Assembly (NCBI RefSeq): GCF_025370935.1 | Contig: NC_133494.1 | Coordinates: forward strand, 3,123,692 to 3,187,691 | Length of the DNA: 64,000 nucleotides | Direction: 5' to 3' | DNA from: Choristoneura fumiferana | Lineage: Eukaryota > Arthropoda > Insecta > Lepidoptera > Tortricidae | Shown here: positions 42,340 through 52,495 of the stretch, piece by piece | Layout of the letters: each line of letters begins with the position of its first letter | Position numbering within the stretch: position 1 is the stretch's first letter | Made by a program: the position numbers and the translations under genes | Notes under the pieces: generated by a model | Databases searched by the model: none | Seen by the model: only the letters and a program-made list of their open reading frames with translations | Told to the model about the DNA's origin: nothing

Positions 42340-42625
42340 ATTGTCATGGGATTTCAGCACGCTTAACGTTAATAACGTTTAATAACTGATGAATTTTCAT
42401 TCATCATCATCATCATATCAGCCGTAGGACGTCCATTGCCGGAAATAGGGACATAGGCCTCCCCCATAGACCTCCAGTTCCCTCGGTTGGTAGCAGCCTG
42501 CATCCACCGTGAACCCCCGGATTTAACCAGGTCACCCGCCCATCTCGTTGGTGGACGTCCTATACGCTGCACTTGCGGTCTCCACTCGAGAACCTTTCGG
42601 CCCCAACGGCCATCTGTTCTCTGTG
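42340..42625 (-). mobile_element. RTE-type LINE 3' fragment
   Basis: Reverse reading 'TRWAGDLVKSGGSRWMQAATNR' (with changes) and the 'RPTADMMMM' tail region. The preceding 42345-42400 (GCACGCTTAACGTTAATAAC) is shared with the copy at 28795. Confidence 0.8.
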
Positions 42626-43316
42626 TGTGTTGTGTTGAATTTTCATTACTTGGTTATTAACTTAACGTGGTTGATATATATTTTGATATAGAAAATTACA
42701 TCCTATCTAAAACACATTTAAAGAGAATTTTCAAGGCAAGGCTTTCGCTGTAAAAAAAGTTGGCAAATCTCAGGAAAAGCCAAGCGTATTAGCTCTTCGG
42801 CGCTTGCTTAATAATTTAGAGATTAATAATCTAAATTATAAAAGCTAGATCAATGGAACTCGTGTAGCATAATGTGTCATCTACATATACGCTTCGTAAC
42901 TACATCTTAACCTGTGAATTCAAGCTCTCTCTGGTAATATCTGGAAAGAAGCTATGAGTACCTACCTATTTAAAAATGAGACAAAACGGTTCGAGAGCCT
43001 CGCCTTCTTTTGCGCTCGTCTTGGTAAATCTGTCTTACCTATCTGTCTCTTATGTTATAGATCGCTTCATTCTTGACATAGTTGTTGTGGTTGTAGTCAT
43101 CGGTTGAACTTTATTATCTTATTCAGATCTTCATTAAAAACATCATTTTATCATGAAAAGAGTAAGAAAGTGTCCATAATGTGGACATTAACTTGTTAAA
43201 ATTAAAGATAACAGAGTCAAAGGTTAAGTGTTGTCAACGTCCGTCAAAAACAAACAATTAGTAAATTTCAGTCTTCCCAAATTTCAATTTTAGTGAATAT
43301 ATTTTTTATCCTACAG
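42626..43316. other. Unassigned stretch
   Basis: No recognised family. A pyrimidine-rich tract TTTTTTATCCTACAG ends at 43316 and could act as a splice acceptor for the next feature. Confidence 0.4.
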
Positions 43317-43484
43317 CTTTGTTTTTGTTCTGGACGAGGTCCTGAAAGAGCTTTTGGACCTCGGGGTCAAGATGACGAGGTCCTGAAAGAGCTTTTGGAC
43401 CTCGGGGTCAAGATCCTAAAGTTAAAGTGTGGCGTGATCTGATGTTGGAGGCCAAGACCCACTTAGAGTCACTGCGCCCTGACA
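43317..43484 (+). pseudogene. Exon-like fragment of an unidentified protein, with a frame-breaking 41-bp tandem duplication
   Basis: Acceptor-like CCTACAG ends at 43316 and donor-like GTAAGTAAGT starts at 43485. A 41-bp unit GACGAGGTCCTGAAAGAGCT... occurs twice in tandem (43333-43373 and 43374-43414). After it, one frame reads 'DPKVKVWRDLMLEAKTHLES' then 'LRPD', protein-like in composition. The same frame through the repeat unit gives 'RGPERAFGPRGQ'. Because 41 is not a multiple of 3, no frame crosses both units. I do not recognise the protein. It may be a broken exon or a chance. Confidence 0.35.
43330..43414 (+). repeat. 41-bp perfect tandem duplication
   Basis: Two identical adjacent copies, starting GACGAGGTCC at 43333 and 43374. 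Exact identity indicates a recent event (or an assembly error). Confidence 0.9.
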
Positions 43485-43718
43485 GTAAGTAAGTTTAGTA
43501 AATAGTTTGATTTTGTCGCGAGCGCTACGTTTCCTCTTCTTCTTCTTCCGGTGCCCTCCCCTATTGGAGGTCGGCGATCAGTAAGGTTACTTTAGAGACT
43601 GCCGCTCGAAAGAAGGATCCTTCTTCGCGAGCGAGCAACGCTTTTGTCGCGAGTGTGTGGAACGAGTTGGCTGCTACCTTCCGCCTTTCTATCTAATGTA
43701 TTTTTATGTGTATCGAAT

Positions 43719-43939
43719 ATCCATACTTAATATTATAAATGCGAAAGTGTGTGTGTTTGTTTGTTTGTCCGTCTTTCACGTCGAAACGGAGCGACATATC
43801 GACGTGATTTTTGGCATAGAGACAATTTATGGGCCAGAGAGTGACGTAGGCTACTTTTTATCCCGAAAAATGCACGGTTCCCGAGGGATATAACGCGATA
43901 ACCGATTTTCACGCGAACGAACCGCGGGCAAAAGCTAGT
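43719..43939 (+). repeat. CTAG-type dispersed repeat, complete copy
   Basis: CATACTTAATATTATAAATG start, CACGTCGAAACGGAGCGACA, GTAGGCTACTTTTTATCCCG and GCGGGCAAAAGCTAGTG end. Confidence 0.85.
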
Positions 43940-43996
43940 GTATAAATAAACGTTTAATCTCTCTCTCTCCCATATAGCGCCGAGGACGCCATATTG

Positions 43997-44282
43997 TACA
44001 GTCATAACTAAACTTGTGAGCAAAATTTTGATGGAAAATATCTGAACACGACTCTATTGTTAACCTTTTCGACGCCAACGACTCATATATATACGCACCG
44101 TAGGCTCTACGCCAACGACCGATATATACGTTACTTCAATGCAAAAGCAACCTTCGTCCAATTGTGTTAAGGTTCAATTTTAGGTATTGCAATATAGAAG
44201 CCTGGCATATGGGTGCTGTCTTTTGTATTTGACGTGGTGGCGAAAAGGTTAAAGGCGTAGTAGCGTATGAACTCGACTGTAT
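43997..44282. mobile_element. MITE family S, copy 3, split by a TTAA-flanked element
   Basis: TACAGTC at the left and GACTGTA at the right, with GTGAGCAAAATTTTGATG and ATCTGAACACGACTCTATTG shared with copies at 21488 and 62581. Interrupted at 44064-44248. Removing the insertion and one TTAA restores ATTGTTAAAGGCGTAG, which corresponds to ATTGTCAACGGCGTAG in the intact copy at 21488. Confidence 0.75.
44064..44248. mobile_element. Short piggyBac-like MITE flanked by TTAA
   Basis: The termini CCTTTTCGACGCCAACG and GTGGCGAAAAGG are inverted repeats for about 12 bp and lie between TTAA tetranucleotides at 44060-44063 and 44249-44252. TTAA target duplication is the mark of piggyBac. Its 185 bp hold no coding frame. 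Confidence 0.75.
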
Positions 44283-45290
44283 AATCTCATACAGCAATAA
44301 TATCGGCGAAATCGTTGCGCACTCGCAATTTTTGTGTACCTATTAATGTAGAGATCAATAAAGAGTTTGGGTCTTACTTGGGTCTTATATTGTAAATAAA
44401 AACATACATACCTCGTTCTATGCACAAGTTAGCAACAAACACAATAATTAATTGAAGCCCAATACGTTGGCCTGTGTAATAATTTAGCTTAAATTCATGT
44501 TAAATGGCGCTTTGTGCGGTACAAACAAAAGGCCTCGCACAATCAATGTGTTTAATATAATAATTAATTACTACATAATTATATTGACAAAGCACGTTAC
44601 GTTACAGCGACCTTACAGCAATAGAAATAGGACAGTCGTTAATCTCAAAAATACAAAACGAGTCTAATTTTAGACAGAGTTAAAGGATGTTATTCCTTGA
44701 ACCTGTGGGCATGGCCAGAGACGATGGCAAGCTACTCTGGTGCCATGGACGCTGGGTGAGACAATGGGTGAGACGAACTTATCCGACAAAATACGACGGA
44801 AAAACATTATTCATAGATACAAACCTTTCCCTAGGTCCCACTCACATTTTATTCTTGACTGGTTTTTATCGTGCTCTAATTTCGGTGTTTAAAAAAAAAA
44901 TCTTGATCGGTCCCAATCGATTTTAATATATTATAACAACAATTGCTATAATTCTTATATTAAATAATTTCATTTTGAATATTCGGTTATTCATATAATG
45001 ATTAGCTTTATCCATATTTAATATATATTACATATATTTATCCATATTTCATCTTGATTGTCTGATGGTGTTAAAACGAACAAGCACAATCAGTAAACGG
45101 ATGTGGTCGTAACTTAAAATAGAAGTGATAGATACAATGACGTTTACTGCGCCACTGCATTTATTGAGGTACAAAGGGCAACTGTGAAGTTGTTAAGTTG
45201 TTAGTAGCTATTGTCGGTGATCTCACAAAATTTAATGGCTTTCTGTGCATGTTTCTATGTATATTTAGTATGCTATCAAACTTACCTTTA
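44283..45290. other. Unassigned stretch
   Basis: About 1 kb without a recognised family. A frame at 44687-44926 lacks features. Confidence 0.4.
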
Positions 45291-45431
45291 GGGGCTGTGT
45301 CACCATCCATTGATTAGTGTTAACTGAAGGTTAAATGTAATGCCGTCTCTATTTGTTTCGTTCGAATAGACGGAGACGGCTTCGCATTTAACCGTCAGTT
45401 AACACTAATCAATGGATGGTGAAACAGCCCC
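45291..45431. mobile_element. Palindromic MITE family P, copy 3
   Basis: GGGGCTGTGTCACCATCCAT to ATGGATGGTGAAACAGCCCC, flanked by TTTA and TTAG. The terminal block AGGGGCTG is complete on both sides. Confidence 0.9.
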
Positions 45432-45454
45432 TTAGACTTAGTTGAAAAAATAAT

Positions 45455-45560
45455 TTCTGCCAAGTTTCTTGCGGCTCATTCTCCTTGGCAATGATGGTCT
45501 TTACGAAAGCGCTGGGACTTGCAGAATAAACAATTTGAATTTGAATAGCTTTTGGTTTTG
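45455..45560 (+). mobile_element. LINE 3' end fragment
   Basis: TTTCTTGCGGCTCATTCTCC, TTTACGAAAGCGCTGGGAC and AATAAACAATTTGAATTTGA is a common lepidopteran LINE 3' terminus with a (TTTGAA)n-like tail. Also at 39050-39213. Confidence 0.6.
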
Positions 45561-45561
45561 A

Positions 45562-46569
45562 TAGGAAATGAGAAATGAACCTTGAGGTAGTAGTGGTAAG
45601 CACCAAATTTAATGTAAACAACAGAACTGACTAGCGTGGTAACGTATGGCGCGGCGCCGAACAAAATGGCGGTCATCGCAATGGCGTGCGAACGTTTGAC
45701 CAATGGCTGCTCAAGATTTTACCCGCGCAAACGTATACTGTCTTATTATTGGCTAAAATGGTTTCCTGTGCAGCTAATCCGTTTTAACTATGGTACAACA
45801 AACTCCGCGGAATTGCTGATACAATCAATTATTTAAAAGCTAGTAATTATGAATTTCTATTAAATAGAACATTTCTACTTTTTTTTAATTTCCTATTAAT
45901 TTATTTTAAATTAAAAAGGCACAATTGAAGTTACACTAAATTATACTAAAAATAAATTAACTATATATATACAGTTCCCCCAAGTCTTGTCCCGGCTGCA
46001 TTTTCGCGCTGGATCGTGATTCCAATACGTTGGGCGAGAAATGCACCAGCCCTGGTCATTGGAAATTTGGATTTTTTTTTATTTGTCCAAAAGTTGGTGA
46101 GCGTCCGAACTCATGGACCAAAGTTTCAACAGCAAAAGCTGTAAATATGTAGTCTTTTGAGAGTACGTACCTTTTTAATTTAAAATACATTTCTAATTAA
46201 ATAGATAAGTTCCAATGAAACGGTGGCGGCTACTAAGTGACGTCGTTCCACGAATGGGGCCGCATTAGACCTCGTTTATGTTTATACCTCAATAAATCTA
46301 CAGTCACAATATTTTACGCCTAAATTTTGTCGAAATTTGGTTTCGCGGAATCCTGGAAGCAAATCCGTCGCGATAAATTTCAGGAACTGGGTAACGAATC
46401 GGGTTTTTTTAGATGAATTGCTTTTTAATGATTTTGTTTTTAGAAATCGCGTGGGTATGATAGGAACACCGAAAGTAACGGTAGAAAAAAATATCCCTGC
46501 CCTGCATAAACCGGCGATCTATATTCTCTACCGGGTATCTAAATTCAGGAAATGTACTAAAACAATTAT
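45562..46569. other. Unassigned; one GC-rich, promoter-like patch
   Basis: At 45640-45700 the sequence is unusually GC- and CpG-rich (GGCGCGGCGCCGAACAAAAT, GGCGGTCATCGCAATGGCG), with inverted CCAAT boxes (ACCAATGG, TTATTGGC) nearby. A 121-residue frame at 46337-46702 runs into the foldback element and is not supported. Confidence 0.3.
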
Positions 46570-46870
46570 TTTGCTCACCCACGACCTAACAACAGCTACG
46601 TCTATGCAACAAATGTGCGTTCATGCAGCTCCTCCACCTCCGACGCGTTTTGAACTCAAACAGAGCTCATTTTCAAAGCAACATACTCGTAACCTACCAT
46701 AATAATAACACATAAATAACACAAACCCAACTATCATCACCGCCACACAACACTGACGCTGTATGTGCACATAACTGCAGCGTCAGTGTTGTGTGGTAAT
46801 AGGTGAGTTTGTGTGATTTGTGTGTTGTTACAGTGTGGATGTAGAGCAGGGGGATAAACACACATTTATT
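46570..46870. repeat. Foldback element FB1 copy 2, diverged and shortened
   Basis: Left arm TTTGCTCACCCACGACC, GTTCATGCAGCTCCTCCACC and GACGCGTTTTGAACTCAAAC matches copy 1. A shorter hairpin forms between 46706-46758 and 46777-46830 (CACAACACTGACGCT and AGCGTCAGTGTTGTG). The middle of copy 1 is missing here. Confidence 0.8.
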
Positions 46871-46898
46871 TTATAGACATGACGTGACGTGACGTGCG

Positions 46899-47178
46899 TG
46901 TTTTGCAGGTGGTAGGACCTTGTGCAAGGTCCGCCCGGATTGCTACCACCATCTTGCTCGCTAATCCTGCCGCGAAGCAGCAGTACTTGCACTGTTGTGT
47001 TTCGGCGTGGAGAGTAAGACAGCCGGTGAAATTACTAGCACTTGAGGCATCCCATCTTAGGCCTCTAGGTTGGCAACGCATCTGCAATAGCCCTGGTGTT
47101 GCAGATGTTTATGGGCGGTGGTGATCTCTTACCATCAGGAGACCCACTTGCTCGTTTGCCATCCAGTAGAATAAAAAA
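46899..47178 (+). mobile_element. Poly(A) retroposon (PAR), full length
   Basis: TGTTTTGCAGGTGGTAGGAC start and CCAGTAGAATAAAAAAAG end. GACGT before and after is a possible short target duplication, but other GACGT units precede it. It follows FB1 copy 2. Confidence 0.87.
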
Positions 47179-47479
47179 AGACGTAGTAACTTATAGTAAA
47201 TTCGCAAGTGAGCAAAGCATGTTTTAGTTCATTTAATTCAATAAATGGATTTATTATTATTTGTTTGTTACCTTGGTAGTCTCTGGTCAATATAAGACGA
47301 ATGGCGACGTCGAGCAGTTTAAACTCAATGGCAATGACCCAGTTCACTATCTAGACTACCACCAACAGTGGTAATAGATGATTGATCATAATATGCTATC
47401 TAGGCCAAAACTCTTTTCAGTGTCTAAAGTTGGGATGGGAATTCACTAACAATTTTACAAAATGGTAGACGTTTATTCT
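47179..47479. other. Unassigned
   Basis: Nothing recognised. Confidence 0.4.
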
Positions 47480-47690
47480 ACTAGCTTTTGCACGCGCCTT
47501 GGTCCGCGTGGAATTCGGTTATTTCGCGCTGTTCCCTTGGGAACTGTGCATTTTTCCGGGATAGAAAGTAGCCTATGTCACTCTCTGGCCCATAAACTAT
47601 CTCTATGCCAAAAATCACGTGAATCCGTGAAAGACGGAGAAACATACAAACACACTTTCACATAAATAATATTAGTATGAAAGTATGGAT
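47480..47690 (-). repeat. CTAG-type dispersed repeat, complete copy
   Basis: ACTAGCTTTTGCACGCGCCT at 47480, GGGATAGAAAGTAGCCTATG and a TTTCACATAAATAATATTAG end. Confidence 0.82.
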
Positions 47691-48154
47691 AAGGCTGCGG
47701 CTCCACTGACGCGGAGTCGAGCGGAGCGGAGACGAGACGTGTAGTGTAGGATCGACCAATCTGTAAAAAGTCTATAAAAACTGTAAAAAGTAGTGTTGCA
47801 AGATGGCCGCGTTTTAGTTCCGTTGGTTGCCCGCAACTCTCACGATGTCATCAGTCCACCTAGTGGGAGTCCTGCCAACTCGGCAACGCTTCGGCTTCTC
47901 AAAAATTAAATATTCTTTATCGCGCTGCAGTTTTTATGTCAGGTTCCTTGTTAGTCAGGGAACTGCAACTTTAGGGTTCTGTCGTCAACTAGTAACCCAA
48001 GGAGGTATCACTGTGGTCTCAATTTGTTCCAATCGTAACCCAAATGCCGACTGACAGATTTTAATTGATTTAAGAGGCCAAGTTCCCATAATTGAAATGT
48101 TTGCCCGCCGCGCCGTTAGCGCAAGCCTCATTTTAATTGTTATTTTATTATGAA
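47691..48154. other. Unassigned stretch
   Basis: 47700-47750 has a GC-rich GACGCGGAGTCGAGCGGAGC run. No family recognised. Confidence 0.4.
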
Positions 48155-48284
48155 CGGGCCTACTCCGAAATTCGAAAGTCGAAGTTCGTATCTTATCGTC
48201 TCTCTAACTCTCGTATTAAACAGTATAAGCGTCAGAGGAATGGAACGACACGAACTTCGATTTTCGAATTTCGGAGTAGCCCCG
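48155..48284. mobile_element. Palindromic MITE family R, copy 4 (complete)
   Basis: CGGGCCTACTCCGAAATTCG to CGAATTTCGGAGTAGCCCCG, with CTCTCGTATTAAACAGTAT at the centre. Confidence 0.85.
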
Positions 48285-49093
48285 CAGTTTGGTTAGACCA
48301 TCAGGAAACAACCAGGCGTATTAATTGTATTAAGCGAAGAAAAAACATCGTAAGGAACCTGCACACACCTACGATGAAATTTATGCAGTTCCCAATACGC
48401 GTTATTTGTTATTACTCGTAGCAAGCACAGAAACTTTTGCAATAATTTAGTAGAACCTACCTATAGATTCTCTGAAAGAAACTCACACAAAGTCACGAAA
48501 AACAAGTCCTTCAGACGTGTTCAGATTAAGTAATTTACCAACGCATTTCTTTTATATGATTAAAGAGAAGTGCTTTTTAAGTATACATTGCATTCATCGT
48601 CAACTCTCAACTGCGACCCCTTATCCCATACCATCGTCCCCTCACTGCGTCTTTTTCCTAATATACCTGTGAAAGAAGGACGTAGGTATCGACCAAACCA
48701 GACTCGGCAATTCTAGGTTATTACCTTTAGCGTACCTACTTAAGATTACTTGAGAATATTCACTCAAAGCTCTCAGACTTGGTCTAACGAACGTAACTGA
48801 AATACGACCGATCTAAAGGATTGTATTTAATTTATCAAGCTGGTTCGTCAAGGATTTTTAGGGTTCCAGGTGTCGGCGGTTAAATATTATGTACTAAGTT
48901 TCTGTTGTCACGAATCACTGGACGTTTAACTCGTTTAAATTTGCGAGTATTTTTGATTGGTGCGCATAATAAATGTTTCCAATAATCTCGGTGTCCTTTC
49001 ATTTCGCAACTAACTTTTGGCAACCTGATTTATTTTGCAACTTTTCATTTCGCAAACTGTAAAACTGTAAATATTTTAGGGCCATTGTGTAGA
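48285..49093. other. Unassigned stretch
   Basis: 48345-48410 (GAAAAAACATCGTAAGGAAC, CACACCTACGATGAAATT) may be a worn SINE-B body. The rest is unrecognised. Confidence 0.4.
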
Positions 49094-49617
49094 ACCCTGT
49101 ACAGTAGCTTCATTGTAGCATGGTGCGGGTGACAGCTGTCAATGTCACAAGACTAGACACTTAGAGAGTCAGTGCCGAAACTTGAGTCGATAAAACTAAT
49201 TATTTAAAATAAATCATCAATCCGATTATTACGCTAACTTTGATGAGAATATTATTTGCCAATTAAGTAAGGCTAAACGGAGTTTACAAGAATATTCGTT
49301 ACTAACCAATTAAAAAGTACCGATGTAACTCTAGATTTATTAGGTCCCATCACTAAACGAGTCTCTGGTGTGACGTTTACATGCATACAACGTTTCTTCA
49401 CTTGCTTTGAATTTAATTAATTGATTATAAAAATCCGATAGCTTAAATTTATTTCGTATAACATAGACTTTGTGTTCAAATATTTTACGCCAGTCATATT
49501 GAGGTTACAACTGAAATATTCATCCATATATTATTTAGTGCGCGGCATTTTTTTTAATAAAACGAAACGTGCATCAAGTGTTGCCCGCACCATGCTAGAA
49601 TGAAAGAACTGTAGGGT
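49094..49617. mobile_element. ~520-bp element with TIRs (GTAGCATGGTGCGGG)
   Basis: ACAGTAGCTTCATTGTAGCA and TGGTGCGGG at 49100-49129 are mirrored by CCCGCACCATGCTAGAATGA and AAGAACTGT at 49583-49611. The spacer is AT-rich and non-coding. I found no clear target duplication. Confidence 0.6.
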
Positions 49618-49657
49618 AGGTTAGGGTAGTTTAAAAAAATTCTGAAATACTTACAAC

Positions 49658-49813
49658 TAGCTTATGCCCGCGACTACGTCTGCGCGGATCTAGGTTATCG
49701 CGCGGTGGCGCCTCTACCGGAATAAAAGGTATCCTATGTTGATCCTTGGGGTTCAAACTACCTATATACCAAATTTCATCAAAATCGGTTCAGTGGTTCG
49801 ACGTGAAATGGTA

Positions 49814-49846
<33 letters not shown>

Positions 49847-49860
49847 GTTACTTTCGCATT
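49658..49860 (-). repeat. CTAG-type dispersed repeat with (CAGA)n tract
   Basis: CAACTAGCTTATGCCCGCGA start, CATCAAAATCGGTTCAGTGG, then about seven CAGA units at 49815-49845 and a TTTCGCATTTATAATATTA end. Confidence 0.82.
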
Positions 49861-49918
49861 TATAATATTATATATAATATATAATATATATAATATATAA
49901 TATATATATAATATATAT

Positions 49919-49950
<32 letters not shown>

Positions 49951-50015
49951 ATATATATTATATATATATAAAATATAAATATATAAATATAATAATATAT
50001 AATATAATATATATA
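49858..50015. repeat. AT microsatellite, ~155 bp of (TA)n with variants
   Basis: Almost only A and T, with runs of TATATATA and the subunit ATAATATATA. It starts exactly where the CTAG-type repeat ends in TATAATATTA, so it probably grew from that end. Confidence 0.92.
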
Positions 50016-50222
50016 GTAAGGATTTCAGTATAAAATGAAAAATTAGTTGCAAACGTTAGTTGCTAAACATTAGTAAACCAATTTTCTCATAAATGGTTGA
50101 TTGATTTTAGATAAGGTCACTGTTACTGTAAAAGGCTGATAAAATGATGATTTTTAATCAAATTGTTTTTAGATAGGAGTAATGCGTCAGGGCGTTTCAG
50201 TTAACTTTTCCTAATTTTTTCT

Positions 50223-50451
50223 AGTCCATACTTTCATAGATACTAATATTATAAATACGAAAGTGTGTGTTTGTTCGTGTGTTTGTATGTTTGTCCGTCT
50301 TTCGCGTCGAAACGGAGCGATGTATCGACGTGATTTTTGGTATATAGCTACTTTTTATATGACATAGGCTACTTTGTATCCCAGAATTATCCCGAGGGAA
50401 CAGCGCGCGATAACCGAATTCCGCGCGGCGAAGCCGCGGACAAAAGCTAGT
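50223..50451 (+). repeat. CTAG-type dispersed repeat, complete copy
   Basis: AGTCCATACTTTCATAGATA, GCGTCGAAACGGAGCGATGT and ACAAAAGCTAG end. Only about 200 bp from the AT microsatellite and in the opposite orientation to the copy at 49658. Confidence 0.82.
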
Positions 50452-50536
50452 TGAAACATAACTTTTCTAGTCGGGTTCACGAAAATAACAATAACTAGTA
50501 TTCGACAAGAGTTGAGAAGAATTATAATGTCTCGAA

Positions 50537-50814
50537 GCCGTGTGGCCTAGTGGTTTGACCTATCGCCTCTCAAACAGACCCCGGCTCGCACCTCTGAGTT
50601 TTTCGAAATTCATGTGCGGATTACATTTGAAATTTACCACGAGCTTTGCGGTGAAGGAAAAACATCTGAGGAAACCTGCACAAACCTGCGAGCAATCAAT
50701 GGGTGCGTTGAAGTTCCCAATCCGCATGGGCCCGCGTGGAACTATGGCCCAAGCCCTCTTGTTTCTGAGAGGAGGCCTGTGCCAGCAGTGGGACGTAAAT
50801 AGGCTGGGATGATG
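50537..50814 (+). mobile_element. SINE-B with 13-bp target duplication and deleted B box
   Basis: ATAATGTCTCGAA flanks it exactly at 50524-50536 and 50815-50827. The A box region GTGTGGCCTAGTGG is present. The stretch GGGTCGTGGGTTCAAA that holds the B box is missing between CTCAAACAGA and CCCCGGCTCGC. The rest is complete to GGGATGATGATAATG. It should be poor at pol III transcription unless the loss followed insertion. Confidence 0.92.
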
Positions 50815-50827
50815 ATAATGTCTCGAA

Positions 50828-51554
50828 AAAGTCGTAATAAATACACATAAGCTTTACGCATAATCTCTCTTTGTGAATTAAAGATTTCAACAAGTCGTAC
50901 GCTAAGTACACGTACGCATCTAAATTTAGCTAGCAAATTCTTGATAAGGATGTAAAACGATGCATACAAAACAGTGCCGTGCCACGTGAAGACATCCCAT
51001 TAAATACATACATATAATATGTATAATACATATGCGTCAGCAAACGTCCGTAAAGCAAGAGCGCTAATGTCCAATATGGAATGTTCTTGTTCGGTACAGC
51101 ACGACAACTATGGGAGTTGACATATAATTTGCATTTGCGTCTGCGTTGAATCAGTAATCCGTGAGTAAAACCGGCCGGTCGTGGGACCTTGGTGATTTAG
51201 TTATACCACAGAATATATAATAGTAGTTATACGCTACTTACGTGTTCGTTAGGTTGTATAGTAGCGCCTTATAGCCATTACGGGGCTCTAGAATAGACGG
51301 TAGATCTCTGTGAGTTGCTTTTATTTAGTGTTTTGTGCAAGAGGTTGTGTACCGTATGGTTAGGGTACTTTGACCCAATGGAGGGTAACTTTCACTCATG
51401 TGAAAACCACATAAAAAAGGGTCTAAAAACATAAAAACGTGAGCAGTCGGCTAGTTGCCATATTTTGCGATGTACCATATTTTCTAAGCTAGAATAAAAT
51501 CTAGTCATAATTACCCTTCAGGGATAAACTAACCCGACCCTACGGTACCTTTAT
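50828..51554. other. Unassigned stretch
   Basis: Nothing recognised. Confidence 0.4.
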
Positions 51555-51605
51555 AAAAAACTGGCCAAGTGTGGGTCGGACCCGCGCACCGAAGGCTTAA
51601 AAAAT
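51555..51605 (+). repeat. Family H start fragment
   Basis: AAAACTGGCCAAGTGTGGGT, CGGACCCGCGCACCGAAGG match the beginning of family H. Confidence 0.6.
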
Positions 51606-51629
51606 CAAACTCACTACGTATAACTATCA

Positions 51630-52005
51630 TCATTTTAGCCATAGGACGTCCACTTGTGGACATAAGGCCTCCCCCATAGACCTCCAGTCAGTCGCTTCAT
51701 TTGGCAGCGGCCTGCATTCACCGTGAACCCACGGCTTTAACCAGTTCATCCGTCCATCTCGTTGGTGGGCGTCCTACGCTGCGCTTGTCAATCCACGGTC
51801 TCCACTAGAGAACTTTTCGGCCCCAACGGCCATCTGTTTTCCGTGCTATATGGCCTGCCCATTGCCACTTCAACGAGCTATTCGCTTGGCTATGTCGGTG
51901 ACCCTTGTTCTTCTACGTATCTCCTCATTTCTGATTCGATCCCGTATAGAAACCCCAAGCATCCTCTTCATAGCTCGCTGAGCAACTCTAAGCCCTATAT
52001 AACTA
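51630..52005 (-). pseudogene. RTE-type LINE C-terminus, longest 5' reach
   Basis: On the minus strand it reads 'RVAQRAMKRMLGVSIRDRIR', then 'NEEIRRRTRVTDIAKRI', 'KWQWAGHIARKTDGRWGRKV' (after a one-base break near 51885) and 'KAVGSR'-like residues. It therefore extends further upstream than the copy at 9374 and shows that both belong to one protein. Several frame breaks are present. Confidence 0.8.
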
Positions 52006-52308
52006 TGATACTTGTTTAAGTTCATAAAGTACAGCTGTAAACAATACAGTTCTTGTATGGGACGCGTCTATATATTCACCACGGACGCCATAGTCATGTT
52101 TGGAATGCTATGAATGTTGGAATGGACGCTTCGCACATTGCGTACAACCGTTAAATGAGAAATATGAGACAATAACAATAAAGCAGGCAAAACTAGCACA
52201 TTAAAATAGTTAACAGGTTTTCAAAGCCATTATAATATGATTACGCGGATTCATTATAAATACGAGCGGTTTAATACCTATTTAGCATTGATCGGGGCCA
52301 AGAGTGTA
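52006..52308. other. Unassigned
   Basis: Nothing recognised. Confidence 0.4.
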
Positions 52309-52495
52309 AGGGTGCCTTTCCACCAGAGATGTGCTATGCACCATGCAGCTATGCTGCGAGGATGTGAAAGCTACGCTACGAAACTATCTGACCGTTTCCA
52401 CTAATGCTAAGGGCTCGTGCACACTAGTGTTTTAGCTGCGTAGCCGTTTGAGGAAGATGCGCAGCCGCGAGGCAGATCTGCGAGGAAGATACGCA

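Noticed and set aside
43530..43660. Possible LINE coding fragment (CCCTCCCCTATTGGAGGTCG region)
   Set aside because: It recalls a known lepidopteran LINE end, but I cannot align enough of it to be sure.
46337..46702. 121-residue open frame
   Set aside because: Its C-terminal third is the FB1 foldback arm, and the start shows no domain.
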